From assembly GCF_923081025.1 (NCBI RefSeq), contig NZ_CAKLPZ010000005.1, forward strand, positions 186,001 to 250,000: DNA of 64,000 bases, in the 5' to 3' direction. Under the pieces are notes generated by a model that saw only the letters and a list, made by a program, of their open reading frames with translations, was not told where the DNA came from and ran no database searches. The stretch is from Neolewinella maritima. Its GTDB lineage: Bacteria; Bacteroidota; Bacteroidia; Chitinophagales; Saprospiraceae. Below, piece by piece: positions 9,286 through 17,145 of the stretch. The translations under genes and the position numbers were made by a program. Every line of letters begins with the position of its first letter. Position 1 is the stretch's first letter.

Positions 9286-9597
9286 ATGAAAATCAATAAC
9301 CTACTAGTATCAATACTGTTAGTGACTACTTCTGTAGCCTCCTGTGGCTTAGGTAGTGACGAAGCTATTCTACTTGATGCGCAATCTTATCGCTCTGACA
9401 CAGTAAGTATAGTTGACCCAGAAAGTTACTATCATATGTGGGTAATAGAGAAAAGGAGTAAGTTGTTAGACGATGGTATTGAGGTTCAATATCGAGATAC
9501 TTTGGAAGACGGTACGGAACGTGGTTTTGGCAAACATGAAGGCTCAACTTACCAGCTTTATGAGGTTACCTTGGTCATAGCTTCCGAAGACAACTAA
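9286..9597 (+). CDS. Small AT-rich lipoprotein
   Basis: The 103-residue product has a signal peptide ending in a lipobox-like VASC followed by Gly, so it is probably a lipoprotein. The mature part is charged and has no motif I recognise. I took the ATG at 9286, which directly starts the signal peptide; a TTG at 9271 would add five residues. The gene is AT-rich like the island genes. The TonB-plug fragment downstream is in the same reading frame, separated only by the TAA at 9595-9597, so the two may be pieces of one disrupted region. Confidence 0.6.
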   Translation: MKINNLLVSILLVTTSVASCGLGSDEAILLDAQSYRSDTVSIVDPESYYHMWVIEKRSKLLDDGIEVQYRDTLEDGTERGFGKHEGSTYQLYEVTLVIASEDN

Positions 9598-9645
9598 TCC
9601 TACCTATCCATTCTGCCCGTTCATACTGAAGCCAATGCACGATTT

Positions 9646-9861
9646 ATGATCCGGGGGGACAACGGAACGAAGGGCAACGGAAACTCCCCCTTGTTCGTGG
9701 TCGATGGCCGTCCGTCGGGACATGACTACGCAGCGATCTACAACTCGATCAGCATGAGCGATGTCAAGTCGGTCAAAGTACTTAAGGGACCGAGCCAGAC
9801 CAATGTATACGGAAGCGATGCCACCGGCGGGGTGATTGCGATCACGTTGCGGCGTGACTAG
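9646..9861 (+). CDS. TonB-receptor plug-domain fragment
   Basis: The 71 residues include MIRGDNGTKG, LFVVDGRPSG and VKSVKVLKGPSQTNVYG, followed by ATGGVIAITLRRD, which is the core of a TonB-dependent receptor plug. No signal peptide, carboxypeptidase-like domain or barrel is present. Composition is GC-rich like the backbone. It is probably the surviving end of a larger gene cut off by the island; Bacteroidota do also encode short plug-only proteins. The frame is open back to 9598, so the true 5' limit is uncertain. Confidence 0.5.
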   Translation: MIRGDNGTKGNGNSPLFVVDGRPSGHDYAAIYNSISMSDVKSVKVLKGPSQTNVYGSDATGGVIAITLRRD

Positions 9862-9931
9862 GGTTCCGTGCGTTAGCCTTAGGGTGAATGGTATGGCGAT
9901 GCGCAATAGCTGATCCGAGCCCCAATCCCCG

Positions 9932-9939
9932 TACCTTCC
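9932..9939 (+). promoter_or_regulatory. Promoter-like box TACCTTCC, 4 nt before ATG
   Basis: TACCTTCC resembles the Bacteroidota -7 element (TAnnTTTG) and ends 4 nt before the ATG at 9944, the spacing also seen at 13084, 22402, 22424, 25683 and 52658. Transcription would begin at or beside the start codon. Confidence 0.45.
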
Positions 9940-9943
9940 CCCC

Positions 9944-10618
9944 ATGCCCATCTCTCCCATCCTCACCGGCGCCAGCGGCATGGTCGGTCGCGCCGTATTG
10001 CTCGAGTGCCTGGACAGTCCCCACGTCGAGCGGGTGCTGATGATCAACCGGCAGCCCGTAGCCCTGCAGCATCCCAAGCTGACCGAGCTGCTGCACCGGG
10101 ACTTCACCGACATCGGCTCCATCCGCGGTCTGCTGAAGGGCTACGACGCCTGCTTCTTCTGTGCCGGCGTCAGTGCGGCGGGGAAGTCGGAAGCGGAGTA
10201 TACCCAGCTGACCTACACCCTGGTCACCTCCTTCGCCCGCACGCTGCACGAGGTCAACCCCGACCTGGTCTTTACCTATGTTTCCGGTTCGGGTACCGAC
10301 CGTACGGAGACCAGCCGCATGATGTGGGCCCGCGTCAAGGGCCGCACGGAGAACGCCCTGCTGGAGCTCGGCTTCCGCGCCGCCTATATGTTCCGGCTCG
10401 GGGTACTGATCCCGGATACCGCCGTGCAGTCCAAGACCGGCTGGGTCAACACCTTCCTTACCGTGCTGCGCCCGCTGTTCCCCCTGCTGAAGCGCTTCGA
10501 CTGGGCCACGACGAGCAGCCGCATCGGACGGGCCATGATCCAGGTCGCACTACACCCGCCCGAGCAGCAGATCCTGGAGAACAAGGATATTAACCGGCTA
10601 GCGGCCCAGCGGATGTGA
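9944..10618 (+). CDS. Atypical short-chain dehydrogenase/NAD(P)-binding protein
   Basis: The 224-residue protein has an N-terminal Rossmann motif TGASGMVG (8-15) and follows the pattern of atypical SDRs related to YbjT/HTATIP2: a YDACFFCAGVSAAG stretch, a YVSGSGTD segment and a conserved RVKGRTENALLELGF helix. Such proteins bind NAD(P); many have no known substrate. It stands alone in the + direction, with a promoter-like box just before ATG and a long non-coding region after it. Confidence 0.82.
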   Translation: MPISPILTGASGMVGRAVLLECLDSPHVERVLMINRQPVALQHPKLTELLHRDFTDIGSIRGLLKGYDACFFCAGVSAAGKSEAEYTQLTYTLVTSFARTLHEVNPDLVFTYVSGSGTDRTETSRMMWARVKGRTENALLELGFRAAYMFRLGVLIPDTAVQSKTGWVNTFLTVLRPLFPLLKRFDWATTSSRIGRAMIQVALHPPEQQILENKDINRLAAQRM

Positions 10619-10866
10619 AGAGATTAAGGCTTTCCGGAGGAGTTCACCACAGATCTACGCAGATTGTATTCGCGGATTAACGCTGATTTTGCCGTGTCGG
10701 TAAGACAGTTCCGGTTTTTAGGTGCCGCCGTGGTGGATACCTCGCACCTGCGTCTTGCGCCCCTTGTAAACATCTGGTGCCAAGCTACCAACCTCACTTC
10801 TTCCCCCGCTGCCTACTGCACGCTGCATGGGCACCCTACGAAGCCACGAGAACAGCGTGCAACTAA

Positions 10867-10890
10867 TTAGTTCTATCCAGATAGAACTAA
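10867..10890. repeat. Perfect 11-bp inverted repeat with 2-nt centre
   Basis: TTAGTTCTATC, CA, GATAGAACTAA form a perfect dyad. No T-run follows on either strand, so it looks more like a protein-binding dyad or repeat end than a terminator. Confidence 0.6.
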
Positions 10891-10944
10891 CGGAACTTTT
10901 AGGTGTTTGCCGAATAATTATCGCGCTACGTGTGCTCTTTCGAG

Positions 10945-11140
10945 TACTTAGGATCCCACCTGTTAGCTTTTGTCCTCCTAGCTGTCCGCCTTTATGATCG
11001 GACAGTAGCCCAAAACTTCCCTTCCCTACCCATGAGCTGGTGACGGACTAGACCAGTGGGATCCGGTAATGCGAACCTAAGACTATCTAGTTTTGAGAGA
11101 TTTTTTCGGATGGCCGGCTGTGAGTACTCACGGTTGGCCC
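10945..11140 (+). ncRNA. Candidate structured RNA, unassigned
   Basis: GGATCCCAC (10951-10959) pairs with GTGGGATCC (11056-11064) and encloses a 7-bp hairpin CTGTCCG/CGGACAG (10982-11005). A T-run follows at about 11101-11106. Further on, 11112-11138 can fold into a 13-bp stem around GTGAGTACTCAC whose outer part depends on G-U pairs that form only in a + strand transcript. No known RNA family (6S, tmRNA, RNase P, SRP) was recognised. This is a structural guess without covariation support. Confidence 0.25.
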
Positions 11141-11506
11141 TCTATTGCCGGGTACCGATACACTGGTAAATTAGTTTTTTATTTACAGAACCAAACGCAC
11201 CTTTTGTCAGTTAGTAGCGTAGCGGCTCTGAGCTACCCCAGAGAAATAACACGGAAGCACCTATAGGTGGCTTCCCGCCCCAGAATAGCCTAATTAGTGA
11301 ATGTAGGGGAGTGGGGTGTTTAGTGTTTGCCCTCCTCCCCCTTTATCAGGCTCACCTACCGTCCGTACGCTAGATCCAGTACTGCGCAGCACTCGATCCA
11401 GCTATCCCCCCTGCAGTTAGTTGTAAGATTTATCGCCGGAATACCGTTCCTGATGCAATTTTTTATCATATTTCAGCAACTTTAGCAACAGCCGTCCTGT
11501 TACCGA

Positions 11507-12052
11507 TTGGCACGGAACGAAAAAACCTGGCGGTACTTCTGGCCTCCCCATCCCCTCACTACCTTGATCAAAGACATCAAACTGCGCGTCGAGGAGATCG
11601 GCAAATTCTTCGAGTCCACCGGACTCACCCCCGTAGAGGCCCGCACCTTCGCGCTACTGCTCCTCTCCGACCCACCGGAATTGGATTTCTTTGCCATTCA
11701 GGAATTCCTCGGCGCCAGCAAGAGTACGATCAGCAACGCGCTCAAGCGGCTGATGAACGAAGGGCGGGTCGACTATACGACCAAGCCCGGCGACCGCAAG
11801 CGGTACTTCCGCGTAAGCTCCCAGAAGTGGCTGGAGCAGATCCAGGACAGCTTCACAACCATCACCCCCTTCGTGGCCACGATGAAAAAGGTAGTGGACC
11901 TACGCAAGGACACGGAGGACGAAGCGTTCAACGCCGATCTCCGGCGCATCCAGGACTACTTCCTTCACCTCGAGCAGGAGCTGCCCCGCATCAGAGCAGA
12001 GTGGGAGCAACGCCGTGCGGCCGCCGCCGCCGCAGGCCGATCACCGGCATAG
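11507..12052 (+). CDS. GbsR/MarR-family transcriptional regulator
   Basis: The 181-residue protein has a winged-helix DNA-binding region (about 45-105): ARTFALLLLSDPPELDF, FLGASKSTISNALKRLM and the wing TTKPGDRKRYFRV are typical of GbsR-like MarR regulators. A helical dimerisation tail and an Ala-rich C-terminus follow. No ATG is available; TTG at 11507 is the longest start and the true one could be slightly downstream. It is convergent with the cyclase gene and their coding ends overlap by 62 bp, which is unusual and raises the possibility of mutual antisense effects. Confidence 0.75.
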   Translation: MARNEKTWRYFWPPHPLTTLIKDIKLRVEEIGKFFESTGLTPVEARTFALLLLSDPPELDFFAIQEFLGASKSTISNALKRLMNEGRVDYTTKPGDRKRYFRVSSQKWLEQIQDSFTTITPFVATMKKVVDLRKDTEDEAFNADLRRIQDYFLHLEQELPRIRAEWEQRRAAAAAAGRSPA

Positions 12053-13079
12053 CATCCGCCTTACCGACCAGCTTTACGGGCGCGAAGGTCTGAGCGGTGT
12101 AGTCATCCCCCAGCGGCAGAGCCTCGTGCAGGGCAGGAGAGATCAGGAGCAATTCCCCGAGTTCGTTGCACTTGCTCTGAATACGTGCGGCGGTATTGAG
12201 TACGTCGCCGTGGTAGGCCAGCTCGCGTTTGATGATGCCTACCTCGGCTACCGTGGTCTCCCCCAGGTGGGCACCAGCCTTGAACACGGGCTGCAGGCCG
12301 TACTCCCGCTCGTAGTGCGCGGCGTGGTTATCCAGGGTACGCATGAAGTGAAAGTAGGCTTCTACGCAGTTGTTGTCGCGCAGTCCGGCGGCGGAGGTCC
12401 AGCACAGGATCACCTCGTCCCCCACGTACTGGTAGATCTCGGCCCGGTACCGGGTGACCGCATCCGTGACATCAGCAAAGCAGTCCTGGATCAGCCGGCT
12501 GAACCGTACGTGCCCCAGCTGCTCGGCGATCGTCGTGGAGGAGCGCAGGTCGATGAACAGAAAGATGCGCTCCTCCGTGCGGGGATGGTGGTATTTGCCG
12601 CGCAGCATGTTGGGGAGAATGCCCGGACCCAGCTTCTGATTCATCAGCGTAAACAGCGTGATGGCCAGGCTGATCACCGAAAAATAGACCAGCGCTACCA
12701 GGAGTAGCCTGCTGAATAAAACCTCCTGGAAGGTCAGTCCCACACGCACCTCTCCACCAAAGACGGGATACAGTAGAACGGCCAGCGAAAACAGTCCAAG
12801 CGCCAGCAAGAAATGCATGATCAACTTCAGTCCCGCCCAGCGCCCGAAGGACAGCCGCCGAAATATGCGGCGCTTCATCAGTAGCTCGATCAGAAAGTAG
12901 ACCGTGCCCACTACCAGACCCAGCGCCAGGTGCAGACCGAAGGAGTTGCTATAGGACGGATCGAATCCGCTAGCCTTCGGCCAGCCGAAGTTGCGCAGGA
13001 AACCGAAGAGCACGAAGGCCAGCGTCCAGGTAGTGACCAACTGCGCCCAAAAAACCAGCCTGCGGCCCAGTACGCTCAT
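11991..13079 (-). CDS. Membrane-bound class III adenylate/guanylate cyclase
   Basis: The 362-residue protein has four membrane segments (about 12-30, 50-68, 84-105, 124-145) and a C-terminal class III cyclase domain (about 168-345). FIDLRSST contains the first metal-binding Asp (177), YQYVGDEVILCW the second (221), and DVLNTAARIQ the transition-state Asn295 and Arg299. It probably makes cAMP or cGMP at the inner membrane; substrate choice cannot be settled from sequence. The upstream frame extends into the flippase gene in another frame, so I start at ATG 13079, preceded by a TACCTTGG box. Confidence 0.88.
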   Translation of the reverse strand: MSVLGRRLVFWAQLVTTWTLAFVLFGFLRNFGWPKASGFDPSYSNSFGLHLALGLVVGTVYFLIELLMKRRIFRRLSFGRWAGLKLIMHFLLALGLFSLAVLLYPVFGGEVRVGLTFQEVLFSRLLLVALVYFSVISLAITLFTLMNQKLGPGILPNMLRGKYHHPRTEERIFLFIDLRSSTTIAEQLGHVRFSRLIQDCFADVTDAVTRYRAEIYQYVGDEVILCWTSAAGLRDNNCVEAYFHFMRTLDNHAAHYEREYGLQPVFKAGAHLGETTVAEVGIIKRELAYHGDVLNTAARIQSKCNELGELLLISPALHEALPLGDDYTAQTFAPVKLVGKADAMPVIGLRRRRPHGVAPTLL

Positions 13080-13083
13080 GCGG

Positions 13084-13091
13084 CCAAGGTA
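13084..13091 (-). promoter_or_regulatory. Promoter-like box TACCTTGG, 4 nt before ATG
   Basis: On the minus strand TACCTTGG is followed by CCGC and then the cyclase ATG. It lies inside or beside the end of the upstream flippase gene, so the cyclase may have its own leaderless promoter within an otherwise tight gene pair. Confidence 0.4.
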
Positions 13092-13093
13092 AG

Positions 13094-14521
13094 TCAGCGC
13101 AGCGTAAGCAACTGCCGCAGATCGAGCAGCCGCAGGCCAACCGCCACCACTACCCCACTCCCCCCTAGCAGCAGAAACTCCGCCAACCACCCCAGCCCGG
13201 CGTAGCGGACGAGCAGCACACCCATCCCCACTAGTAGTGCGCAGAGTAGTGCGAGTCGGCCCCAGTAGACGCGCCCGGCCGGCAGCGCCAGCCAGCGGTG
13301 GGCCAGTCCCGCCTGCAGCAGCGCTACGAAGGACTGCGTCAGTAGCGTCACCGCCGCCGCACCCGCTGCCCCGTAGCGCGGCAGCGCCCACAAATTGCCG
13401 GCTACATTGACGAGGATGCCCAGCGCAAAGACGTAATTCATGCGGCCCAGTAGACCGGTCGCGCCGAGCAGGGCCCCGTAGGCGTAGTTGAGGCACTGCG
13501 CCACGAAGGTGAGCGCCAGGAAGAACAGAACGCGGGCCGTACGCGGCTCCGCGAAGTCGTACAGCAGTTCCACGATCGGCGCGGCGTAGGTCGCTACCGC
13601 CACCGCTACGATCAGACTCCCCCCCACCAGCAGGTGCACACTGAAGCGCAGCAGCTCCGTCACATCCTCCCGCCGCGCGTGGAGCCGGGCGTACATGGGC
13701 AGTAGCAGGCCGGCCAGCAGCCAGCCCACCGTATTGATGGCGTCGAGCAGCCGGTAGCCCGCGGCGTAGTGCCCGGCCGCCTCCGCCCCACCGGGCAGCA
13801 GGCGCTCGATCATGATGGCGTCGGTGCGGCTGTATGCCGTCTGTAGCAGGATCGCCAGCGCATACGGTGCCCCGCCCCGCAGCAGCATCCAGAGCGTAGC
13901 CGCCCGGAAGGTCGGCCAGCGGAACCGCAACTTACCCCGCAGCAGCACCGCCAGGCCCACCGCCGTGATCAGCCAGCTCAGCACCTGCGTCCCCGCAAAC
14001 AGGTGCATACTGAGTCGCTCCGGAGCCAGCAGCAACAGCGCCCCGATGCCCGCGATCATACACAGCTTATCGAGCACGCTGAAGGCACTGTCCAGCGCGT
14101 ACCGCCCCAGCCCCGCCAGGTTAGAGCGCAGGTACAACACCAGGCTATTGAGTAGCTGACCGGTGCCGATGAGCAGCAGCAGACCGATCTCCGCCCCCCG
14201 GTAGCCCAGCGCGTAGCCCACCACCAGCAGGGACAAAAAGAACGCCCCCCCCAGCACCGCCTTGAGCAGCAGGAAGTAGGGAAAGTACTTGGCCAGCAGC
14301 TGCCGGTGCCCGCTGATCGTGCGGCTGTTGTACAACTGCAGGCCCGCATCGGCGATGATCTGCAGGATCAGCCCCAGCCCCAGCAGCGAGAAATACAGTC
14401 CGTACTCAGCCTCCGGCAGCAGGTTCTGCACCGTCCGCTCGATGGCAAAGAGGTAGACGCCCTTCACCCCCAGGTTGAGCACAAGCACCAGCACGGCATT
14501 GCGAAAAAAGGAAGAGAGCAA
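13094..14521 (-). CDS. Oligosaccharide flippase (MOP superfamily)
   Basis: The product has about 12-14 hydrophobic segments over 475 residues, with the polysaccharide-synthase/Wzx pattern, and would move lipid-linked sugars across the inner membrane. No ATG exists: a GTG at 14584 is possible, but its first 21 codons fall in an intergenic repeat (GTAGTTCTGTAG type, also near 31880), so I prefer the TTG at 14521, just before SSFFRNAVLVLVLNLG. The stop lies 14 nt before the cyclase start. No glycosyltransferases are nearby, so the substrate is unknown. Confidence 0.8.
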   Translation of the reverse strand: MLSSFFRNAVLVLVLNLGVKGVYLFAIERTVQNLLPEAEYGLYFSLLGLGLILQIIADAGLQLYNSRTISGHRQLLAKYFPYFLLLKAVLGGAFFLSLLVVGYALGYRGAEIGLLLLIGTGQLLNSLVLYLRSNLAGLGRYALDSAFSVLDKLCMIAGIGALLLLAPERLSMHLFAGTQVLSWLITAVGLAVLLRGKLRFRWPTFRAATLWMLLRGGAPYALAILLQTAYSRTDAIMIERLLPGGAEAAGHYAAGYRLLDAINTVGWLLAGLLLPMYARLHARREDVTELLRFSVHLLVGGSLIVAVAVATYAAPIVELLYDFAEPRTARVLFFLALTFVAQCLNYAYGALLGATGLLGRMNYVFALGILVNVAGNLWALPRYGAAGAAAVTLLTQSFVALLQAGLAHRWLALPAGRVYWGRLALLCALLVGMGVLLVRYAGLGWLAEFLLLGGSGVVVAVGLRLLDLRQLLTLR

Positions 14522-14524
14522 GGG

Positions 14525-14559
14525 GTAGTTCTGTAGTCTTGTGGTTCGGTAGTTCTGTC
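14525..14559. repeat. Intergenic GTAGTTCTGTAG-type repeat
   Basis: The stretch contains GTAGTTCTGTAG and a degenerate second copy ending GTAGTTCTGTC. The same motif forms an inverted repeat at 31884-31930, suggesting a small dispersed repeat family. Confidence 0.45.
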
Positions 14560-14627
14560 CGGACAAGGTACATCTGCCCACCACACCCTACCTTACTTAA
14601 CCCCCTAACTCCTTAACCCCTAACCCC

Positions 14628-15050
14628 ATGCTCCAAGTCATGATCATCAACGGTCCCAACCTGAACCTGCTCGGACGGCGCGAGCCGGAGGTGTACGGGG
14701 AGGATACCTTCGAAGACTTTCTGATCCACCTCAAGGGCAAATTCATCGACTCGGACGTCGAGCTGAGCTATTTCCAGAGCAACCACGAGGGCGAGCTACT
14801 GGACAAGCTGCACGAGATCGGCTTCAACTACGACGGCATCGTGCTCAATGCGGGGGCCTATACGCATACGAGCGTGGCCCTGGCGGATGCGGTGGCGGCC
14901 ATCGAGACGCCGGTCATCGAGGTACATATCTCCAATGTGCACAAGCGGGAGGCCTTTCGGCAGCATTCGTACCTGTCGCCGGTCTGCGAGGGCATCATCG
15001 TGGGCTTCGGCCTGCGGGGCTACGAGCTGGCCGTGCAGTATTTTGTGTGA
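14628..15050 (+). CDS. aroQ: 3-dehydroquinate dehydratase, type II
   Basis: The 140-residue protein is a full-length type II dehydroquinase, which converts 3-dehydroquinate to 3-dehydroshikimate in the shikimate pathway. It has the N-terminal INGPNLNLLGRREPEVYG with catalytic Tyr23, NAGAYTHTS with Asn74, EVHISN with His100, and Arg111 in the substrate loop. It normally forms a cytoplasmic dodecamer. The start ATG is clear. The Bax inhibitor-1 gene begins 55 nt after the stop; no other shikimate genes are nearby. Confidence 0.96.
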   Translation: MLQVMIINGPNLNLLGRREPEVYGEDTFEDFLIHLKGKFIDSDVELSYFQSNHEGELLDKLHEIGFNYDGIVLNAGAYTHTSVALADAVAAIETPVIEVHISNVHKREAFRQHSYLSPVCEGIIVGFGLRGYELAVQYFV

Positions 15051-15104
15051 CGCACAACGAGATGCACCCACGGGGTGTTTTATAAGCTAACTAAACGAAT
15101 CTAC

Positions 15105-15872
15105 ATGTCTTTATCCGATCGCTTTAAGCAGTCCAGCAACCCCATCCTGAGTGAGGAGCGGCTGGCCAAGGCATCCCAGCGACCGCTCGACGGCGGCTTC
15201 ATCACCCGGGCCGACGATACCGTGATGACCGTCAGCGGCGCGGTCAATAAAACCCTCTTACTGGCCCTGCTCCTGGCGGGCACGGCGGTGTATTCCTTTC
15301 TGTTCCCCAGCAGCCTCTTCCTATGGGGCGGCGCGATCGGCGGACTGGTGCTGGTCGTGATCATGTCCTTTAAGCCGAAACTATCCGGCACGCTGGCACC
15401 GATCTATGCGCTGCTGGAGGGTCTGTTCGTGGGCTCCGTCACGTCGATGTACGTAGCGGGCTTCGGCGTCGGCCTGGCGTTCAACGCGATCATGATCACG
15501 ATCGCCCTGTTGTTCATGATGCTCTTCGTCTACAAGGCGGGCCTGATCAAGGTGACGGAGAAGTTCCGTTCCGGTATCATGATGGCTACCGGCGGCATCC
15601 TGCTGGTCTACCTGCTCAATATCGGCCTCGGCTTTTTCGGCATCAACATGCCCTTCCTGCACGAGGGGGGCCTGATCGGTATCGGCATCAGCCTGTTCAT
15701 CATCGGTATCGCTACGCTGAACCTGCTGCTCGACTTCGACAACATCGAGCGCGGCGCCGCCATGCGGTCCCCGAAGTATATGGAGTGGTTCTGCGCCATG
15801 GGCCTGATCGTGACCCTGGTGTGGCTGTACGTGGAGGTACTGCGGCTACTGAGCGTGATGAATCGCGACTAA
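15105..15872 (+). CDS. Bax inhibitor-1/YccA family membrane protein
   Basis: The 255-residue protein has a hydrophilic N-terminus (about 1-45) followed by seven hydrophobic segments, the architecture of bacterial BI-1/YccA proteins. Relatives are inner-membrane channel-like proteins; E. coli YccA modulates the FtsH protease. The acidic residues that act as a pH sensor in BsYetJ are plausible here (LLLDFDN near residue 212) but not certain. I chose ATG 15105 because it gives the family-like N-terminus MSLSDRFKQSSNP. Confidence 0.88.
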   Translation: MSLSDRFKQSSNPILSEERLAKASQRPLDGGFITRADDTVMTVSGAVNKTLLLALLLAGTAVYSFLFPSSLFLWGGAIGGLVLVVIMSFKPKLSGTLAPIYALLEGLFVGSVTSMYVAGFGVGLAFNAIMITIALLFMMLFVYKAGLIKVTEKFRSGIMMATGGILLVYLLNIGLGFFGINMPFLHEGGLIGIGISLFIIGIATLNLLLDFDNIERGAAMRSPKYMEWFCAMGLIVTLVWLYVEVLRLLSVMNRD

Positions 15873-15892
15873 TAGGTCACGAACTAAAAAAC

Positions 15893-15924
15893 GCAGGGGA
15901 AAACGGGTGTCCGTTTTCCCCTGC
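15893..15924 (-). terminator. Intrinsic terminator between convergent genes
   Basis: A perfect 14-bp stem, GCAGGGGAAAACGG and CCGTTTTCCCCTGC, encloses a GTGT loop. On the minus strand it is followed within 2 nt by six T residues, so it best terminates the M20 peptidase transcript; the stem could also stop transcripts from the BI-1 gene. Confidence 0.85.
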
Positions 15925-16037
15925 TTGCGTTAACAGCCAGTTGATAGTAGTGAGTACAAAGTGAGGCTGCAGTAATTATCAAAACTGTAGCCAAAACGGT
16001 AGGCGGGGGGATAGCGCTGCCTGCACCACCAAATCTT

Positions 16038-17087
16038 TTACCAATTAGTTAGCAGCCGGGTGTACATCGCCACGGCCTCCTCGATCTCCCGCAGGTAGAT
16101 GTACTCGTCTGCCGTATGGCTGCGGGCACTGTCTCCCGGCCCCAGCTTGAGTGTAGGAAAGGCCATCAGTGCCTGATCGCTCAGCGTCGGCGAACCGTAC
16201 GGACGGGCAGCGGGGCGGGCCACGCAGGCTGCAAGGACGAGCGGATGATCGGTGGCGATGCGGCTACTCTGCAGGCGCAGGCTCCGCGGACTGAGGGTAG
16301 CGTGCCGGCAGACGGACTGCAGCTCCGCCACCGCCTCCTCGTTCGTATAGGCTTCATTGACCCGCAGATCCACCACGAAGGTGCAGCGGTCGGGCACCAC
16401 ATTGTGCTGGGTGCCGGAGGCGATGACGGTGACCGTCGCCGTCGTAGGACCGAGCTGCTCACTCGGCCGGGCGAAGGTATGGTCACGGATGGCGGCGATA
16501 TCGTCTACGGCCAGGTACAGCGCGTTGACTCCCTCCCGGCGGGCGGCGTGGCCGCTCCGGCCCTGGGTTTGCCCATCGAGTACGACCAGTCCGCGCTCGG
16601 CCACGGCCAGGTCGAGCAGGGTTGGCTCCCCGACGATCCCCGCGTCGATGGGTGATAGCAGGGGCAGCAGGGCGGCAATGCCGTTGGCTCCGCTGATCTC
16701 TTCCTCGGCGGTGGCGGCCAAGACCAGGTTACACTTCAGCGCCGGATCGTTCTCCAGGGCTACGAAGGTGGCGATCAGACTGACCAGCGCGCCCCCGGCG
16801 TCGTTGCTGCCCAGTCCGTACAGTTTACCGTCGATCACCTCGGCGTGGTAGGGATCGCGGGTGTAGCCCGCAGCGGGCTTCACCGTATCGTGGTGGCTGT
16901 TCAGAAGAATGGTGGAGCGGCCGTCCTGCCAGTTGCGGCTCCTGGCCCAGACGTTGTTGAGGTGCCGGTGGGGGGTGATGCCGCGGTCCGTGAGGTAGTC
17001 CGCGATCAGGTCGGCGGTGGCGTCTTCCTGCCGGCTGAGGGAGGGGGTCTGGATGAGGCGGGTGAGAAGCTGGATCGGGTCGGTCAT
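16038..17087 (-). CDS. M20 family metallopeptidase, ArgE-like deacylase
   Basis: The 349-residue protein matches M20 metallohydrolases such as acetylornithine/acetylcitrulline deacetylases. Zinc ligands appear in SHHDTVKP (His65 with Asp67), SNDAGG (Asp96), AEEE (catalytic and ligand Glu near 128-130), GEPT and the late RSHTADEYI His. A dimerisation insert (about 175-285) is present. In Bacteroidota close relatives often serve arginine biosynthesis, but no other arg genes are seen here, so a peptidase role is equally possible. The transcript probably ends at the hairpin at 15893-15924. Confidence 0.85.
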   Translation of the reverse strand: MTDPIQLLTRLIQTPSLSRQEDATADLIADYLTDRGITPHRHLNNVWARSRNWQDGRSTILLNSHHDTVKPAAGYTRDPYHAEVIDGKLYGLGSNDAGGALVSLIATFVALENDPALKCNLVLAATAEEEISGANGIAALLPLLSPIDAGIVGEPTLLDLAVAERGLVVLDGQTQGRSGHAARREGVNALYLAVDDIAAIRDHTFARPSEQLGPTTATVTVIASGTQHNVVPDRCTFVVDLRVNEAYTNEEAVAELQSVCRHATLSPRSLRLQSSRIATDHPLVLAACVARPAARPYGSPTLSDQALMAFPTLKLGPGDSARSHTADEYIYLREIEEAVAMYTRLLTNW

Positions 17088-17145
17088 GGCGGAAGCGTAG
17101 CAGTAGCGTACCGCAAGCTACGCTCCACCGACCGGCTGACCTTCC

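Larger units (their letters stand above)
3100..9600. other. AT-rich accessory island carrying defence-like genes and IS4 copies
   Basis: Genes at 3426-4735, 6529-8844 and 9286-9597 are visibly AT-rich, with many AAA, ATA and TTA codons, while everything around them is GC-rich. The island holds two HEPN-type proteins, a full-size IS4 element, a methylase/nuclease pair and a truncated copy of the same IS. The ends are approximate: the right one is near 9600, where GC-rich TonB-plug sequence resumes, and the left one lies between 3060 and 3425. Horizontal acquisition is inferred from composition and IS content. Confidence 0.7.
10619..11506. other. Long gene-free region with several hairpins
   Basis: These 888 bp contain no convincing gene; a 68-codon TTG-initiated frame at 10664 was rejected. 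The stretch 10643-10690 resembles the widespread CACGGATTAAACGC-type intergenic repeat also seen near 29030. Perfect or near-perfect inverted repeats occur at 10867-10890, 10982-11005, 11112-11138 and 11253-11275, plus a long-range 9-bp pairing between 10951-10959 and 11056-11064. Confidence 0.6.

Noticed and set aside
10664-10870. 68-codon TTG-initiated frame in the long intergenic region
   Set aside because: It overlaps a known type of intergenic repeat and a perfect dyad, and the translation shows no protein-like pattern.
11041-11140. 6S, tmRNA, RNase P or SRP RNA
   Set aside because: None of the conserved motifs of these RNAs were found in this or any other gap, so only an unassigned structure is reported.
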